From NCBI GenBank assembly GCA_964654695.1, contig CAZZKJ010000001.1:68468-132467 (forward strand): a stretch of DNA of 64,000 nucleotides. Direction: 5' to 3'. The position numbers and the translations under genes were made by a program. The notes below the pieces were generated by a model. That model saw only the letters and a program-made list of their open reading frames with translations. It was not told the DNA's origin and ran no database searches. Below are positions 54,895 through 63,765 of the stretch, piece after piece (positions within the stretch are counted from its first letter, which is position 1; each line of letters begins with the position of its first letter). The stretch comes from CAZZKJ01 sp964654695. Lineage in GTDB: Bacteria; Krumholzibacteriota; Krumholzibacteriia; WVZY01.

Positions 54895-55284
54895 ATGCGC
54901 ATGTTCACGAGAGGCGCTTTAATTGCTTTCATAGTATTGTGTATTTGTTTGTCTCTATCGGCGTTGGCCGATCAATTGCCGACCATGATGGAGAAGGATA
55001 TTTATCCCGGAACCACCTACGTTGATTACGCCGGTCAAACCTTTCGTTTTGTTACGAGCGTCACTCTCCACATCAAGATGGTCCCCAAGGGGGCATCCGT
55101 CATTCAATTCTCGTTTAAGGCGCGCCATTCCGCCGGCGGCCAGGGCGGGCCGGGTCAGGTAAGCGGCGACAGCCAGGTCAACATATTCTGGCAGAATTGG
55201 AACTCCGGCATATATGAGGGTCCTCCTCCGGCCGAGGAATGGATGGGGATGCTTAATACGGAGTCCGGTTACACAGAAAAGTAA
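54895..55284 (+). CDS. Small secreted protein of unknown function
   Basis: A 129-residue protein. ATG 54895 is chosen because of the very strong AGGAGGAGA just upstream; the in-frame codon at 54826 adds 23 residues with no signal character. There is a clear signal peptide (charged MRMFTR, hydrophobic 8-26, cleavage near ALADQ). The mature part has a beta-strand-rich region (YVDYAGQTFRFVTSVTLHI), a glycine-rich turn (SAGGQGGPGQ) and an acidic, tryptophan-containing tail. I do not recognise the family. The good promoter and ribosome-binding site suggest substantial expression. Confidence 0.65.
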   Translation: MRMFTRGALIAFIVLCICLSLSALADQLPTMMEKDIYPGTTYVDYAGQTFRFVTSVTLHIKMVPKGASVIQFSFKARHSAGGQGGPGQVSGDSQVNIFWQNWNSGIYEGPPPAEEWMGMLNTESGYTEK

Positions 55285-55472
55285 AATAATTTTACTGTTA
55301 TAAAAATATTTGACGATTCTCCTTTTTCCCTGCCGGATTATTTCTCAGATATTTCATAAGATTTGTATAACTTCTTGATTTTAATGAAAATAGAGTCACG
55401 GATATATTCTTGAAGCGAAGCGCTTTGGTATGATTGTTGCAGTTCACCCTTTTACCGCTTATGCCTAATAAA

Positions 55473-55685
55473 AGTAACCCTAGTCGGTGCTCTATGGGAC
55501 GAGGAGCACAGGAAGAGAGACAAGGCGGTATCGTAGAGGGTAACTCGGGCGGATAAACCAGGTTTGCACCGATCGGTTTATCATTCAAACGCCTGCCTAC
55601 GTTCTTTTGTGGTTCATCATGCCAGCGAATCATAGCCCTTGCCCTTAGCATGATTCCGGGCTGGGTGTTGCCCTCTTGAAATCAA
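55473..55685 (+). ncRNA. Candidate structured RNA of unknown class
   Basis: The 432-base stretch 55285-55716 has no credible gene but folds well. Stems: GTGCTC/GAGCAC (55487-55509); a stacked hairpin made of CGTAG 55532-55536 with CTACG 55597-55601, CGGGCG 55546-55551 with CGCCTG 55590-55595 (one G-U) and GATAAACC 55552-55559 with GGTTTATC 55575-55582, the apex holding GGT-ttgc-ACC; and CCAGC/GCTGG plus AATCAT/ATGATT (55622-55664). AGTAACCCT 55473-55481 can pair with AGGGTAACT 55537-55545 inside the second hairpin (eight of nine pairs), which would form a pseudoknot. A textbook terminator follows at 55686-55718. I found no motif of RNase P, tmRNA, 6S or a known riboswitch. Confidence 0.5.
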
Positions 55686-55718
55686 CGGGGGAAGTACTTG
55701 TGCTTCCTCCGTTTTTTT
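55686..55718 (+). terminator. Strong intrinsic terminator
   Basis: A 9-bp stem CGGGGGAAG (55686-55694) with CTTCCTCCG (55703-55711), containing one G-U pair, an eight-base loop and seven T residues (55712-55718). It ends plus-strand transcription coming from the secreted-protein gene or the candidate RNA, and touches the stop codon of the convergent rqcH-like gene. Confidence 0.88.
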
Positions 55719-57342
55719 ATAAGCGCTCTTCAGGCAGCTGCGGCTCGACGAAGAGGGTCTTCTCGCGCGAACACACCACCAGACCCGGCGGGGCTTTCCT
55801 GGGTTTTCTGACATATTTCCTTAGGGTATAAATAACGGGAACCAGTGATGAATTTCGGGCTTTCGAATAAAATGCCGCAACCCGGGCCGCCGCTTCGAGA
55901 ATGTAACGCGGAGGATTGACGTATGATCGACTGGATTTAAGAATCACGTGCGATCCCGCGGCCTGCTGTGCGTGCATCCAGATATCCGACGGCGATGCCG
56001 TCTTGAATGTCAGCTCATCGTTTTCCTTGTTGTTTCTTCCCACGAGAACGTACCAGGTAGCATCGATATCGAATCTGCGGCTGCGTTTGGCTTCGCGGGC
56101 CGATGAGGGTTTATTGAACCGGAGCCTGGACGGCGGCGCGAAGCTGTCAATAATTGCAATAGCTTCTCCGGGATGTCCGGCTCCTGCAACATCGTTCAGC
56201 ATGGATTCGAGGTTCTTGATGTCATCAAGGACTTTTTGCCGCCGCTCCGATATGAATCTCAAGCCACGCTTGAGCTTAGCAGCTTTAGCATAAAGCCGGC
56301 GAACCTGCTCCTGAATACTTTTAGCGGGTTCCAAATCGAATCGTATAATCTGTCCGTTTTGATATGGATCGGGTAGATCGACATTTTTCAACCCGGGTTT
56401 TATTCCGGCCTGGTATGCCGCCAGCACATCCGCCCGGCGCTTGAATTTTTCATGATCCGCGGCGGTTTTCAATTCACTGTCGAGATACAAAAGCAGTTTT
56501 TTCCTGGCTTCCAAGCGGCCGCGAAAAGGAGAGATTCTTTTATCGATAATTTTCTTTATCCGCCGGCCTACAGCGTTTATGCCAATCGATAGCGCAGCGG
56601 AGCAGGGATCGGTGAAAGATCCGGCCGCAGCTTCGATTGACCGCCGACCGGCTTGAGGTTTTTTTTCATAAGGAAAGGGAGAAGCTGCGGCGGGCTTATC
56701 GGCATGGATTACGTTAAAGGAGGCGTTTCCTTTCCGTACGGTGTCCCTGAAAACGATCAAATTCGAGAGATCCGTTTTGCCTGTTTCAGGGGTAAAGAAA
56801 TCAATAAGCTTTTTATCCAAACCGGGGCATTTTTCGCCCGATGCCAACAACGATCTTAAATCCTGTTCATTGATATCTGCGAAACCCGCCTTTTCCGGTC
56901 TAGCATCCGGTGCCGGCCCGGATGACCTGGAAAAAAGGGCGTCAATGACTTTGCCGGAAGATTCGATTTGGGCTCGGACCCTGCGCCCGTATAACGCAAT
57001 ACGCAGAATCAAATTCGTTTTATTTTTCCGCTCAAATGTTAATAGAACAGTGCGATCCCCCTTCGGTTGGGACAGCGAAGTCAAGAGGGCGCCTTTGAGA
57101 GCGGTAAACACCGGCGTAAAGGGGCAGGAGGCAAGAACGTCTTCATTGGATAAAAAGATAAAAGAATCGCTGTCCGAGAGGAGCGCGGTCAGGAATTCCG
57201 GACGGGTTTTCTCCCCGGAGCCGTCGGAAGGCATAAATTCCATGAGAAAAATCCGCTCGAACAATCGGCATTCCGCAACCCGCCGCCCGCATAGTGAGGT
57301 GCGGAAGGAATCGATTATCAGCGACAACATCCACGAGTTCAT
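55717..57342 (-). CDS. rqcH: NFACT family protein (RqcH/NEMF-like)
   Basis: A 541-residue protein with the NFACT order: an N-terminal NFACT-N domain (about 1-190), a long helical coiled-coil arm (about 240-410) and the C-terminal NFACT-R domain (about 425-530) with WYVLVGRNNKENDELTF and DIWMHAQQAAGSHVIL. RqcH relatives bind 60S/50S subunits blocked by peptidyl-tRNA and add C-terminal alanine tails that mark the stalled peptide for degradation. NFACT-N looks shorter and more divergent than in Bacillus. The start is uncertain: ATG 57342 or ATG 57330, neither with a clear ribosome-binding site. It is divergent from yicC. Confidence 0.85.
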   Translation of the reverse strand: MNSWMLSLIIDSFRTSLCGRRVAECRLFERIFLMEFMPSDGSGEKTRPEFLTALLSDSDSFIFLSNEDVLASCPFTPVFTALKGALLTSLSQPKGDRTVLLTFERKNKTNLILRIALYGRRVRAQIESSGKVIDALFSRSSGPAPDARPEKAGFADINEQDLRSLLASGEKCPGLDKKLIDFFTPETGKTDLSNLIVFRDTVRKGNASFNVIHADKPAAASPFPYEKKPQAGRRSIEAAAGSFTDPCSAALSIGINAVGRRIKKIIDKRISPFRGRLEARKKLLLYLDSELKTAADHEKFKRRADVLAAYQAGIKPGLKNVDLPDPYQNGQIIRFDLEPAKSIQEQVRRLYAKAAKLKRGLRFISERRQKVLDDIKNLESMLNDVAGAGHPGEAIAIIDSFAPPSRLRFNKPSSAREAKRSRRFDIDATWYVLVGRNNKENDELTFKTASPSDIWMHAQQAAGSHVILKSSRSYVNPPRYILEAAARVAAFYSKARNSSLVPVIYTLRKYVRKPRKAPPGLVVCSREKTLFVEPQLPEERL

Positions 57343-57459
57343 ATCAATAATAGATTAAGTTCTTGTTTTTTGAGGATTTACCCATTGACAACCAGGCGGC
57401 TTTTCAATAATATTCATTATCTCATCTCACAAAATCCAAATCAACAGGGAGCTTATTTT

Positions 57460-58335
57460 ATGCTCATTAGCATGACCGGTTTCGGTCAGAACGAGATCTC
57501 TGACAAAAACTCAAGAATATCAGCGGAAATCAGAAGCGTCAATCATCGCTTCCTGGACTTCTCAATAAAGGTTCCCAAGGCCCTGAGCAGCAAAGAGCAG
57601 GATATCCGGGAGGCGGTCAAACGCAAGATATCCCGCGGGCGCATCTCCGTTACTATTTCGATTAACGGGGGCGGAATCGATCAGGCGGTGAAGATCAATA
57701 CGGTCCTTATGGAACGCTACCTGAAAGCCCTGCGTCGGTTTTCGCGAAAAAACGGTTTATCCGGCGACATAAACGTCAACACCATAGCATCCCTGCCGGA
57801 TGTTTTCATACGCGAAGAAAAGGATTCTATTTCACCCAGGCAGTGGGGCTTGATACGAAAGACCATCGATAAGGCCTTGGATGCATGTACGATCATGCGT
57901 GTAAAGGAAGGAAGGGCCCTCGAAAAAGATATAAGGAAACGGCTCGCGGCTTTTGAAAAAACCCTCAAGAGAATAGAAGCCATGGCGCCGGAAGCCGTCG
58001 AATCCAATAAAAAGGCTTTTCGTGAGCGTCTGGAAAAGAACCTCGAAGGCACCAGGCTGGATAACGACCGCTGGATGGCGGAAGTATCGATTATGGCGGA
58101 CAGGCTGGATTTCACTGAAGAAATAACCCGGCTAAAAAGCCATGTTGCTCAATTCAACGGTTGCCTGAACAAGGACGAACCCGTTTCGAAGAAGCTGACA
58201 TATATACTCCAGGAAATTCACAGGGAAGTAACGACTATCGGGTCGAAGGCGTCGAGCGCAGGAATCATCGAAAAAATCGTGGTGCTGAAAGAAGAGGCGG
58301 AAAAGCTCCGCGAACAAATTCAAAACGTAGAATGA
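57460..58335 (+). CDS. yicC: YicC family endoribonuclease-like protein
   Basis: A 291-residue protein. It opens MLISMTGFGQ, contains EIRSVNHRFLDFSIKVP (about 22-38), and ends with the DUF1732 region KSHVAQFNGCL, KKLTYILQEIHREVTTIGSKAS and EEAEKLREQIQNVE. YicC proteins have been linked to RNA cleavage and stationary-phase growth. ATG 57460 with AGGGAG upstream matches the family start; the in-frame ATG at 57370 adds 30 unrelated residues. It overlaps gmk by four bases (ATGA). Confidence 0.92.
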   Translation: MLISMTGFGQNEISDKNSRISAEIRSVNHRFLDFSIKVPKALSSKEQDIREAVKRKISRGRISVTISINGGGIDQAVKINTVLMERYLKALRRFSRKNGLSGDINVNTIASLPDVFIREEKDSISPRQWGLIRKTIDKALDACTIMRVKEGRALEKDIRKRLAAFEKTLKRIEAMAPEAVESNKKAFRERLEKNLEGTRLDNDRWMAEVSIMADRLDFTEEITRLKSHVAQFNGCLNKDEPVSKKLTYILQEIHREVTTIGSKASSAGIIEKIVVLKEEAEKLREQIQNVE

Positions 58336-58937
58336 GTAACCCAGGGACATTTTTAATAGTTGTTTCCGGACCTTCCGGCGCCGGCAAAACTACAATAGTC
58401 GACAAGGTGCTCGCTCTGGATCAACGGCTCATTAGATCGGTGTCGGCTACAACCCGGCCGCCGAGACCGGGTGAAGCTGAGGGAAAAGACTACTTTTTCG
58501 TTTCTCCAGGTGAATTCGAAAAAATGAAAAAGCACGACCTGCTGGAGTGGGCGCAGGTATATGAATGTTTTTATGGAACCCCAAAGCTTTTTGTCGAGAA
58601 TCAGCTCCAAGCTGGATTTGATGTAATGCTCAATATCGACGTTCAGGGCGCTGAACAGGTGAAAAAAGTCTTTGATGACGCGGTTATGGTATTTATTTTA
58701 CCTCCATCATTCGCGGTCCTGGCAAAGAGAATGGAACTCCGCGGCGCCGGCGATTCCGGGGATTTGCAATTGCGGCTGGATAACGCCCGCTCCGAGATAG
58801 AAAGAGCCCGTAATTACGATTACATCGTTGTTAATGATAAAGTCGATGAGGCGACCGAAGGACTCCTGGCCATAATCAACGCCGAAAGGCAAAAGATAGG
58901 CAGAAGCCTCAGTGGGTTTCTCGGGGATTTTTTCTGA
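58332..58937 (+). CDS. gmk: Guanylate kinase
   Basis: A 201-residue enzyme that phosphorylates GMP to GDP. P-loop VSGPSGAGKTTI (about 10-21), the GMP-binding region RSVSATTRPPRPGEAEGKDYFF (described by its key residues S-x-T-T-R-x-P-R-x-G-E), FYGTPK and NIDVQGAEQV are all typical. Its ATG overlaps the yicC stop (58332-58335), so it is translationally coupled. Confidence 0.96.
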   Translation: MSNPGTFLIVVSGPSGAGKTTIVDKVLALDQRLIRSVSATTRPPRPGEAEGKDYFFVSPGEFEKMKKHDLLEWAQVYECFYGTPKLFVENQLQAGFDVMLNIDVQGAEQVKKVFDDAVMVFILPPSFAVLAKRMELRGAGDSGDLQLRLDNARSEIERARNYDYIVVNDKVDEATEGLLAIINAERQKIGRSLSGFLGDFF

Positions 58938-59001
58938 TCAGCGGAATAATCAAATTTATCGAATTAGATACCTGCGGAATTGAAAGGAGAGATGAGCTTT
59001 T

Positions 59002-59241
59002 ATGAAAAAAGTAGTGGTCATGGATAAACTCACCAACATCGTGGAAAACAAATACGAGGCGGTTCGCGTTATTGCAAAAGAAGCCAGACGGATAAATAAT
59101 ATTATTCTCCGCTCGGAAAACATGGCTACGGATGAAAAGCCGACCATACTGGCGTTGAAGCGCATGTTGGAAGACCGCATCAAGTATGATTATGCAGAAG
59201 ATGACAGTGCGCCTTCAGGCGAAATGTCCTTTGATGAATGA
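59002..59241 (+). CDS. rpoZ: DNA-directed RNA polymerase omega subunit
   Basis: A 79-residue protein with the omega core KLTNIVENKYEAVRVIAKEA and RRIN, then PTILALKRML near the C-terminus. Omega helps assemble and stabilise the beta' subunit and forms part of a ppGpp site in Proteobacteria. It has a good ribosome-binding site (AAAGGAGAG) and its usual neighbours gmk and coaBC. Confidence 0.92.
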   Translation: MKKVVVMDKLTNIVENKYEAVRVIAKEARRINNIILRSENMATDEKPTILALKRMLEDRIKYDYAEDDSAPSGEMSFDE

Positions 59242-59293
59242 CCGCTCACGGGAATTACCCCGGGGATATTCGATTTGATCATTCAGAGTCCTT

Positions 59294-60544
59294 ATGGAAA
59301 GGATAAAAGCGGTGAATCCGGAAACGGCACTGCAGGGAAGAAAAATCCTTCTTGGGGTTACTGGTGGTATCGCCGCTTACAAGTCCGTTTACCTGTTACG
59401 GCTCCTTCGCACCGCCGGCGCCGACGTCCGCGTAATAATGACTGAAGCCGCGTGTGAATTCATCTCTCCCCTTACATTCGAAACTCTGTCCGAAAACAAA
59501 GTCCACGTTCACATGTTCAACGCTCCTGCAGGCGAAGACAGAACGTCGCCGGTTGAACATATCGAACTCGCCCGGTGGCCGGATTTAGCGGTCATAGCGC
59601 CAACCACCGCGAATTCCATTTCGAAATTCGCGCGAGGCGGAACCGATGACTTGCTCAGCGCCGTGATTTCTGCGTGCTCATGTACCATTGTTCTGGCCCC
59701 CGCCATGAACGACAAAATGTGGACGAGCCGGGCGAATGAAGCCAACCTTGCCGCGCTGTCCAATAGAGGATTCAGGGTCGTTCCCCCCGGCGAAGGAGAA
59801 CTCGCCTGCTGCACCGAAGGAGAAGGAAGGATGGCGGAACCTGACAGGATATTGAAGTTTATTATCAGCATATACAGCGGCGATTTCAAAGGCCTCAAAG
59901 TGCTTGTGAGCGCCGGAAGAACGGAAGAGGATATAGATGCAGTCAGGTTCATTTCCAATCGCTCGTCCGGCAAGATGGGATTCGCGCTTGCCGAAGCCGC
60001 ACGTGATCGCGGTGCCGAGGTTACCGTAATCGCCGGCAGATATTCCGCGCCGTGTCCTCGAGGGGTGCGAATGATTGAAGTCAGATCCGCTTCCGAGATG
60101 TCGAACGAGCTCAAACGGGCTTTTGTTGATTCGGATATGCTGTTGATGGCTGCGGCCGTTGGAGATTTCACCGTCAAAAACCCAGAGGCGAATAAACATA
60201 AAGCAAAAACCTGGGCGCTTGAACTCTCGCGGACGGAGGATATTCTGGCTGCACTCTGCAAAAAAAAAGAACGCAGGTTCGTTATTGGATTTGCCCTGGA
60301 AACTGAAAACACCGATGCCAACGCGATGGACAAACTCAATGCGAAGGGATGCGATTTGATTGTCGCCAATAACGCCGGTGAAGAAGGAGCAGGCTTCGGA
60401 TGTGATACAAATGCAGTAACCATATTCAACCAGGGCGGCAGGATATTGGCAACCGGGATCAAATCAAAAATCGAAATTGCCGAGATCATTTTGCGCACTG
60501 CTCAGGATGAAAAAGCATTCAAAAACATAAAGATTAAGCGGTGA
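59294..60544 (+). CDS. coaBC: Bifunctional phosphopantothenoylcysteine decarboxylase / phosphopantothenate-cysteine ligase
   Basis: A 416-residue enzyme of coenzyme A synthesis. The N-terminal FMN-dependent CoaC domain (about 15-195) has GVTGGIAAYKS, the catalytic His89 in SPVEHIEL, PAMNDKMW and the active-site cysteine region ELACCTEGEGRM. The C-terminal CoaB ligase (about 200-410) has VSAGRTEEDIDAVRFISNRSSGKMG, AAAVGDFTV (key residues), the KxKxxxxxLxLxxTxDIL motif and GFALETE. Both halves appear intact and the length is usual. Confidence 0.95.
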   Translation: MERIKAVNPETALQGRKILLGVTGGIAAYKSVYLLRLLRTAGADVRVIMTEAACEFISPLTFETLSENKVHVHMFNAPAGEDRTSPVEHIELARWPDLAVIAPTTANSISKFARGGTDDLLSAVISACSCTIVLAPAMNDKMWTSRANEANLAALSNRGFRVVPPGEGELACCTEGEGRMAEPDRILKFIISIYSGDFKGLKVLVSAGRTEEDIDAVRFISNRSSGKMGFALAEAARDRGAEVTVIAGRYSAPCPRGVRMIEVRSASEMSNELKRAFVDSDMLLMAAAVGDFTVKNPEANKHKAKTWALELSRTEDILAALCKKKERRFVIGFALETENTDANAMDKLNAKGCDLIVANNAGEEGAGFGCDTNAVTIFNQGGRILATGIKSKIEIAEIILRTAQDEKAFKNIKIKR

Positions 60545-60606
60545 ATCCGCACATTTCCCGGTTGTCACCAACCGATCGAATCGTTTTATACTGAAAGAGC
60601 CCAGGT

Positions 60607-61326
60607 ATGACTTTTCCACAGGAATTTTATTCTGAAGTGATTTCATACTTAAGAAAGCTTCAGAGTAAAGGTATAAAGTCTGTATACTTTCCACGCCCGG
60701 TTTCGTCCGGAGAGGAGGAAGCAATGGCCCGTCGAACAGAGGACAGCCAGGTTGCCGCCGCCGGTGGATGCGATATCGCCGAACTTGCGCGTCTGCGCGA
60801 CAGGGTTGGTTTATGTACCAGATGTTCTCTTCATGAGAAGCGTACCAACACGGTTTTTGGCACGGGCAATCCGAATACTAAGGTGCTTTTTATCGGGGAG
60901 GCCCCGGGAAGAGATGAGGATATCAAGGGAGAGCCGTTTGTGGGTAGGGCGGGGAAGCTCCTGAATAAAATATTCGTAGCCATCGACCTGGAAAGGGAAG
61001 ATGTTTATATAACCAATATGTTGAAATGCCGTCCACCGCAGAATCGGGATCCTGCGGAAGATGAGGTAAGGTGCTGCGAGAAATACCTGGTCGAGCAGAT
61101 CGAGTTGATACGCCCCGGCATCATTTGCGCTCTGGGAAGGATCGCCGCGCAATGGCTGCTCAGAAGCAAAGCAACGTTGGGATCGATGCGTTTGAGCGAG
61201 CATACATACCAGGGGATTCCGGTCATGGTGACATATCATCCCGCCGCGCTGCTTCGTCAACCCCAACTGAAGAGGGGAGCATGGGAGGATTTCAAGAAAT
61301 TAAAAGGCCGGCTGGAAGTTCTGTAG
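60607..61326 (+). CDS. Family 4 uracil-DNA glycosylase (4Fe-4S)
   Basis: A 239-residue DNA-repair enzyme that removes uracil arising from cytosine deamination. It has an N-terminal extension of about 60 residues, then the iron-sulfur ligands Cys70 and Cys73 (LCTRCSLHEKR), the active-site motif GEAPGRDED (about 97-105), GRAGKLL, Cys141 in LKCRPPQNRDP and Cys156/Cys157, and the C-terminal YHPAALLR motif. The four cysteine positions match the spacing of thermophilic family-4 enzymes. It lies between coaBC and dnaB on the same strand. Confidence 0.93.
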   Translation: MTFPQEFYSEVISYLRKLQSKGIKSVYFPRPVSSGEEEAMARRTEDSQVAAAGGCDIAELARLRDRVGLCTRCSLHEKRTNTVFGTGNPNTKVLFIGEAPGRDEDIKGEPFVGRAGKLLNKIFVAIDLEREDVYITNMLKCRPPQNRDPAEDEVRCCEKYLVEQIELIRPGIICALGRIAAQWLLRSKATLGSMRLSEHTYQGIPVMVTYHPAALLRQPQLKRGAWEDFKKLKGRLEVL

Positions 61327-61367
61327 ATTAGAATCATGAATATTATTATTTGAAAAGAGGTAGGTGC

Positions 61368-62717
61368 ATGGCGGAAAGCGCGCCCGGGCGGCTGGATAGA
61401 ATTCCTCCACATTCGGATGAGGCTGAAATGGCAGTTATTGGAGCGGTTCTGCTCGATAACACCGCGTTTCACCTGGCGAGCGAATATATCAATGCCGAAA
61501 CTTTCTACAAAAAAGCCCACCGCGATATTTTTCTGGCAATGTCGAACCTGTCCCAAAAAGGAGAGGCCATAGACATCATCACCCTCGCTGAGGAATTGAA
61601 GACTCTGGGATCCTACCAGTCCGCGGGCGGACCTGCTTATTTCACTTCCATCATGGACAAGGTCCACACCGCCGCAAACGTCGAGTATTATGCAAAGCTG
61701 GTTTTGGAAAAGTATATTCTGCGCAGGCTGATAACGGTATCTAACGAAGTCGCTACACGCTGCTACACGGCGGAAGATGAAGCGCGGACCATACTGGACA
61801 AGGCCGAGAGTTCAATATTCGACATATCCGAAAGAGGCATAAGAAAAGGATTCATTCCCATAAGCGAAGCAGTAAAAACCACATTTGAAAAAATAGAAAA
61901 ATATCGTGAAGATAAAACCATCGTATCCGGCGTATCCTCTCCTTTTTATGAGCTCAATTCTTACACATCCGGCTTTCAAAACTCGGACCTCGTAATAGTG
62001 GCCGGCCGGCCGTCCATGGGGAAAACCAGTTTCGCTCTTAATATTGCGCAGCATCTTGCGATCAAAGACAAGATCCCGGTTGGAGTGTTCAGCATCGAGA
62101 TGTCGAATGAGCAGCTGGTTATGCGTCTTTTGTGCAGCGAGGCTCGTGTTGATTATCACCGGATGAGAACGGGATACATGAAAGATGAAGAATATGCCGA
62201 ACTAGCGGTGGTCGCCCAATACTTGAACGAGGCGCCGATCTATATCGATGATTCGGCTTCCTTGACCATGATGGAACTGCGGTCGAAAGCACGCAGGCTC
62301 AAGGCCGAAAGAAATATAGGCTGCCTGATCATTGATTATATGCAGCTCATAACCGTCACGGAACGCGCCGAGAACCGCCAGCAGCAGATTTCGATCATAT
62401 CCAGCAATCTTAAAGCGCTCGCAAAGGAACTCGATGTTCCCGTGATGGCCCTCTCTCAATTGTCCCGGGCTGTGGAATCCCGGGGAGGAGACAAGCGGCC
62501 GATGCTGTCCGATCTCAGGGAGAGCGGATCAATAGAGCAGGATGCCGATGTTGTTCTGATGTTGTATCGAGCGGAAATCTATGAAGGAGAGGAATCCGAA
62601 AATGCGGGCAAAGCGGAAATCATCATAGCCAAACAGAGAAATGGTCCAACCGGCACGGTTAATCTGGCCTTCTTCAAAGAATTTACACGATTTGAAAACC
62701 TGGCTCCGGGTTCTTAG
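61368..62717 (+). CDS. dnaB: Replicative DNA helicase DnaB
   Basis: A 449-residue hexameric helicase. The N-terminal domain (about 10-115) has PPHSDEAEMAVIGAVLLD and a primase-binding helical hairpin. The RecA-like core (about 175-445) has Walker A AGRPSMGKTSFAL, GVFSIEMSNEQLVMRLL, Walker B CLIIDYMQLI, the arginine-finger region SQLSRAVESRGGDKRP and DLRESGSIEQDADVV. No intein is present. ATG 61368 follows AGAGGTAGGT; TTG 61350 is a less likely start. Confidence 0.97.
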   Translation: MAESAPGRLDRIPPHSDEAEMAVIGAVLLDNTAFHLASEYINAETFYKKAHRDIFLAMSNLSQKGEAIDIITLAEELKTLGSYQSAGGPAYFTSIMDKVHTAANVEYYAKLVLEKYILRRLITVSNEVATRCYTAEDEARTILDKAESSIFDISERGIRKGFIPISEAVKTTFEKIEKYREDKTIVSGVSSPFYELNSYTSGFQNSDLVIVAGRPSMGKTSFALNIAQHLAIKDKIPVGVFSIEMSNEQLVMRLLCSEARVDYHRMRTGYMKDEEYAELAVVAQYLNEAPIYIDDSASLTMMELRSKARRLKAERNIGCLIIDYMQLITVTERAENRQQQISIISSNLKALAKELDVPVMALSQLSRAVESRGGDKRPMLSDLRESGSIEQDADVVLMLYRAEIYEGEESENAGKAEIIIAKQRNGPTGTVNLAFFKEFTRFENLAPGS

Positions 62718-62763
62718 GCCCGGGACTATTGCATTTGAACGAAACGCCTATGGGAGTTTCATA

Positions 62764-63558
62764 GTGGAGCAAACGCTCAGAGCGGTTGGCAGGGCTTTCA
62801 TAACATTCTTATGCGATGTCGGCGGAACCTTTATCATGCTGGGGAGGATCCTCCGCAGCGTTCGCGAATTGCCCAGAACCATGCAGCAAACATTGGGACA
62901 GATGGAAGAGATAGGCATCGGTTCCATCCCGCTGGTTCTGGTTACTTCTCTGTTCGTGGGGGCGGTGGCGGCCGTCCAGGCGGCCTACCAGTTTCAGGAT
63001 TATGTGCCGATGAGATTCCTCGGAACGGTTGTTGGTAAGTCGGTCATACTGGAGCTGGGGCCGGTCTTGACGGCGCTGGTGGTTGGAGGACGCGTGAGCG
63101 CATCTATAGCAGCTGAACTCGGAACGATGAAGGTGACCGAACAGATAGACGCTATGGAAATACTTGCGATTGATCCGATCAGGTATCTCGTCCTCCCCCG
63201 AGTGATCGCCGGAATCATTATGCTTCCGGTGCTTACGATTTTTGCGGACTTTCTTGCGATCATGGGCGGCATGGTGGTGGCGAATATTTCTATCGGTGTT
63301 AGCTTTGCGACGTTCACCGAAGGGCTGCGTCTTTTCTTTTATACCGAAGACGTCGTGAGCGGACTTCTCAAAACGGTGACTTTTGGAGGAATTATTGCCC
63401 TCATGGGATGCTACAACGGATTCCGCACTCATGGCGGAGCAGAAGGCGTAGGCAAATCAACAATGCACGCGGTTGTTTCGAGCTGTTTGCTTATTCTCAT
63501 AACCAACTATTTCCTAGCCACGGTGCTCTTCAGGATAATTTTCTACAGGGCTTCATAA
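62764..63558 (+). CDS. mlaE: MlaE-type ABC transporter permease
   Basis: A 264-residue inner-membrane permease of the Mla phospholipid-transport family. It has five or six helices and the family phrases PLVLVTSLFVGAVAAVQAAYQF, ELGPVLTALVVGGRVSASIAAELGTMKVTEQIDAME, and a C-terminal GGIIALMGCYNGFRT. The GTG start at 62764 with GGGAG upstream gives the normal length; the frame remains open back into dnaB, but those residues do not fit the family. It is followed after 14 bases by the matching ATPase gene, so an mlaEFD-like operon for outer-membrane lipid asymmetry begins here. Confidence 0.93.
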   Translation: MEQTLRAVGRAFITFLCDVGGTFIMLGRILRSVRELPRTMQQTLGQMEEIGIGSIPLVLVTSLFVGAVAAVQAAYQFQDYVPMRFLGTVVGKSVILELGPVLTALVVGGRVSASIAAELGTMKVTEQIDAMEILAIDPIRYLVLPRVIAGIIMLPVLTIFADFLAIMGGMVVANISIGVSFATFTEGLRLFFYTEDVVSGLLKTVTFGGIIALMGCYNGFRTHGGAEGVGKSTMHAVVSSCLLILITNYFLATVLFRIIFYRAS

Positions 63559-63572
63559 ATCAAGGGAACAGC

Positions 63573-63746
63573 ATGCTGATCGAATGCGCCGGCCTTTGGA
63601 AAAGTTTTTATAACAAAAATGTGCTCAAAGGCGTAAACATATCGGCCCGTTCGGGCAGGACTCTTGTCGTAATGGGACAGAGCGGGTGCGGAAAGAGCGT
63701 GCTTCTGAAACATTTCGTTGGGCTTCGCATCCCCGACGGCGGACGT
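63573..63746 (+). CDS. mlaF: MlaF-like ABC transporter ATPase, N-terminal fragment (interrupted by a junction)
   Basis: The first 58 codons encode the N-terminus of an ABC ATPase: the A-loop region LWKSFYNKNVLKGVN, then Walker A MGQSGCGKSVLLKHFVGLRIPDGG. In MlaF proteins this is normally followed by a strand and the Q-loop. Instead, the frame passes without a stop into a formate dehydrogenase fragment. 34 of the 58 codons end in G or C, as in neighbouring genes. It is the partner of mlaE upstream, and the rest of the gene must lie elsewhere in the true genome. Confidence 0.85.
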
Positions 63747-63765
63747 GCGCTCGCCGCCTTCGGCC
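63738..63765. other. Chimeric junction (probable assembly breakpoint)
   Basis: Upstream of this point the reading frame is MlaF-like with moderate-GC codons; downstream it is formate-dehydrogenase-like with 73 of 84 codons ending in G or C. The frame happens to remain open. The two families share no domain and have no known fusion, so a misjoin of two genomes is far more likely than a real gene. Confidence 0.85.

Noticed and set aside
55298..55651. Minus-strand open frame of 117 codons over the candidate RNA
   Set aside because: Its composition is not protein-like, it has no ribosome-binding site, and it lies exactly over the self-complementary segment and points away from the terminator.
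61368..62717. Possible intein in dnaB, a common insertion site
   Set aside because: The protein is 449 residues with Walker motifs at normal spacing, so no insertion is present.
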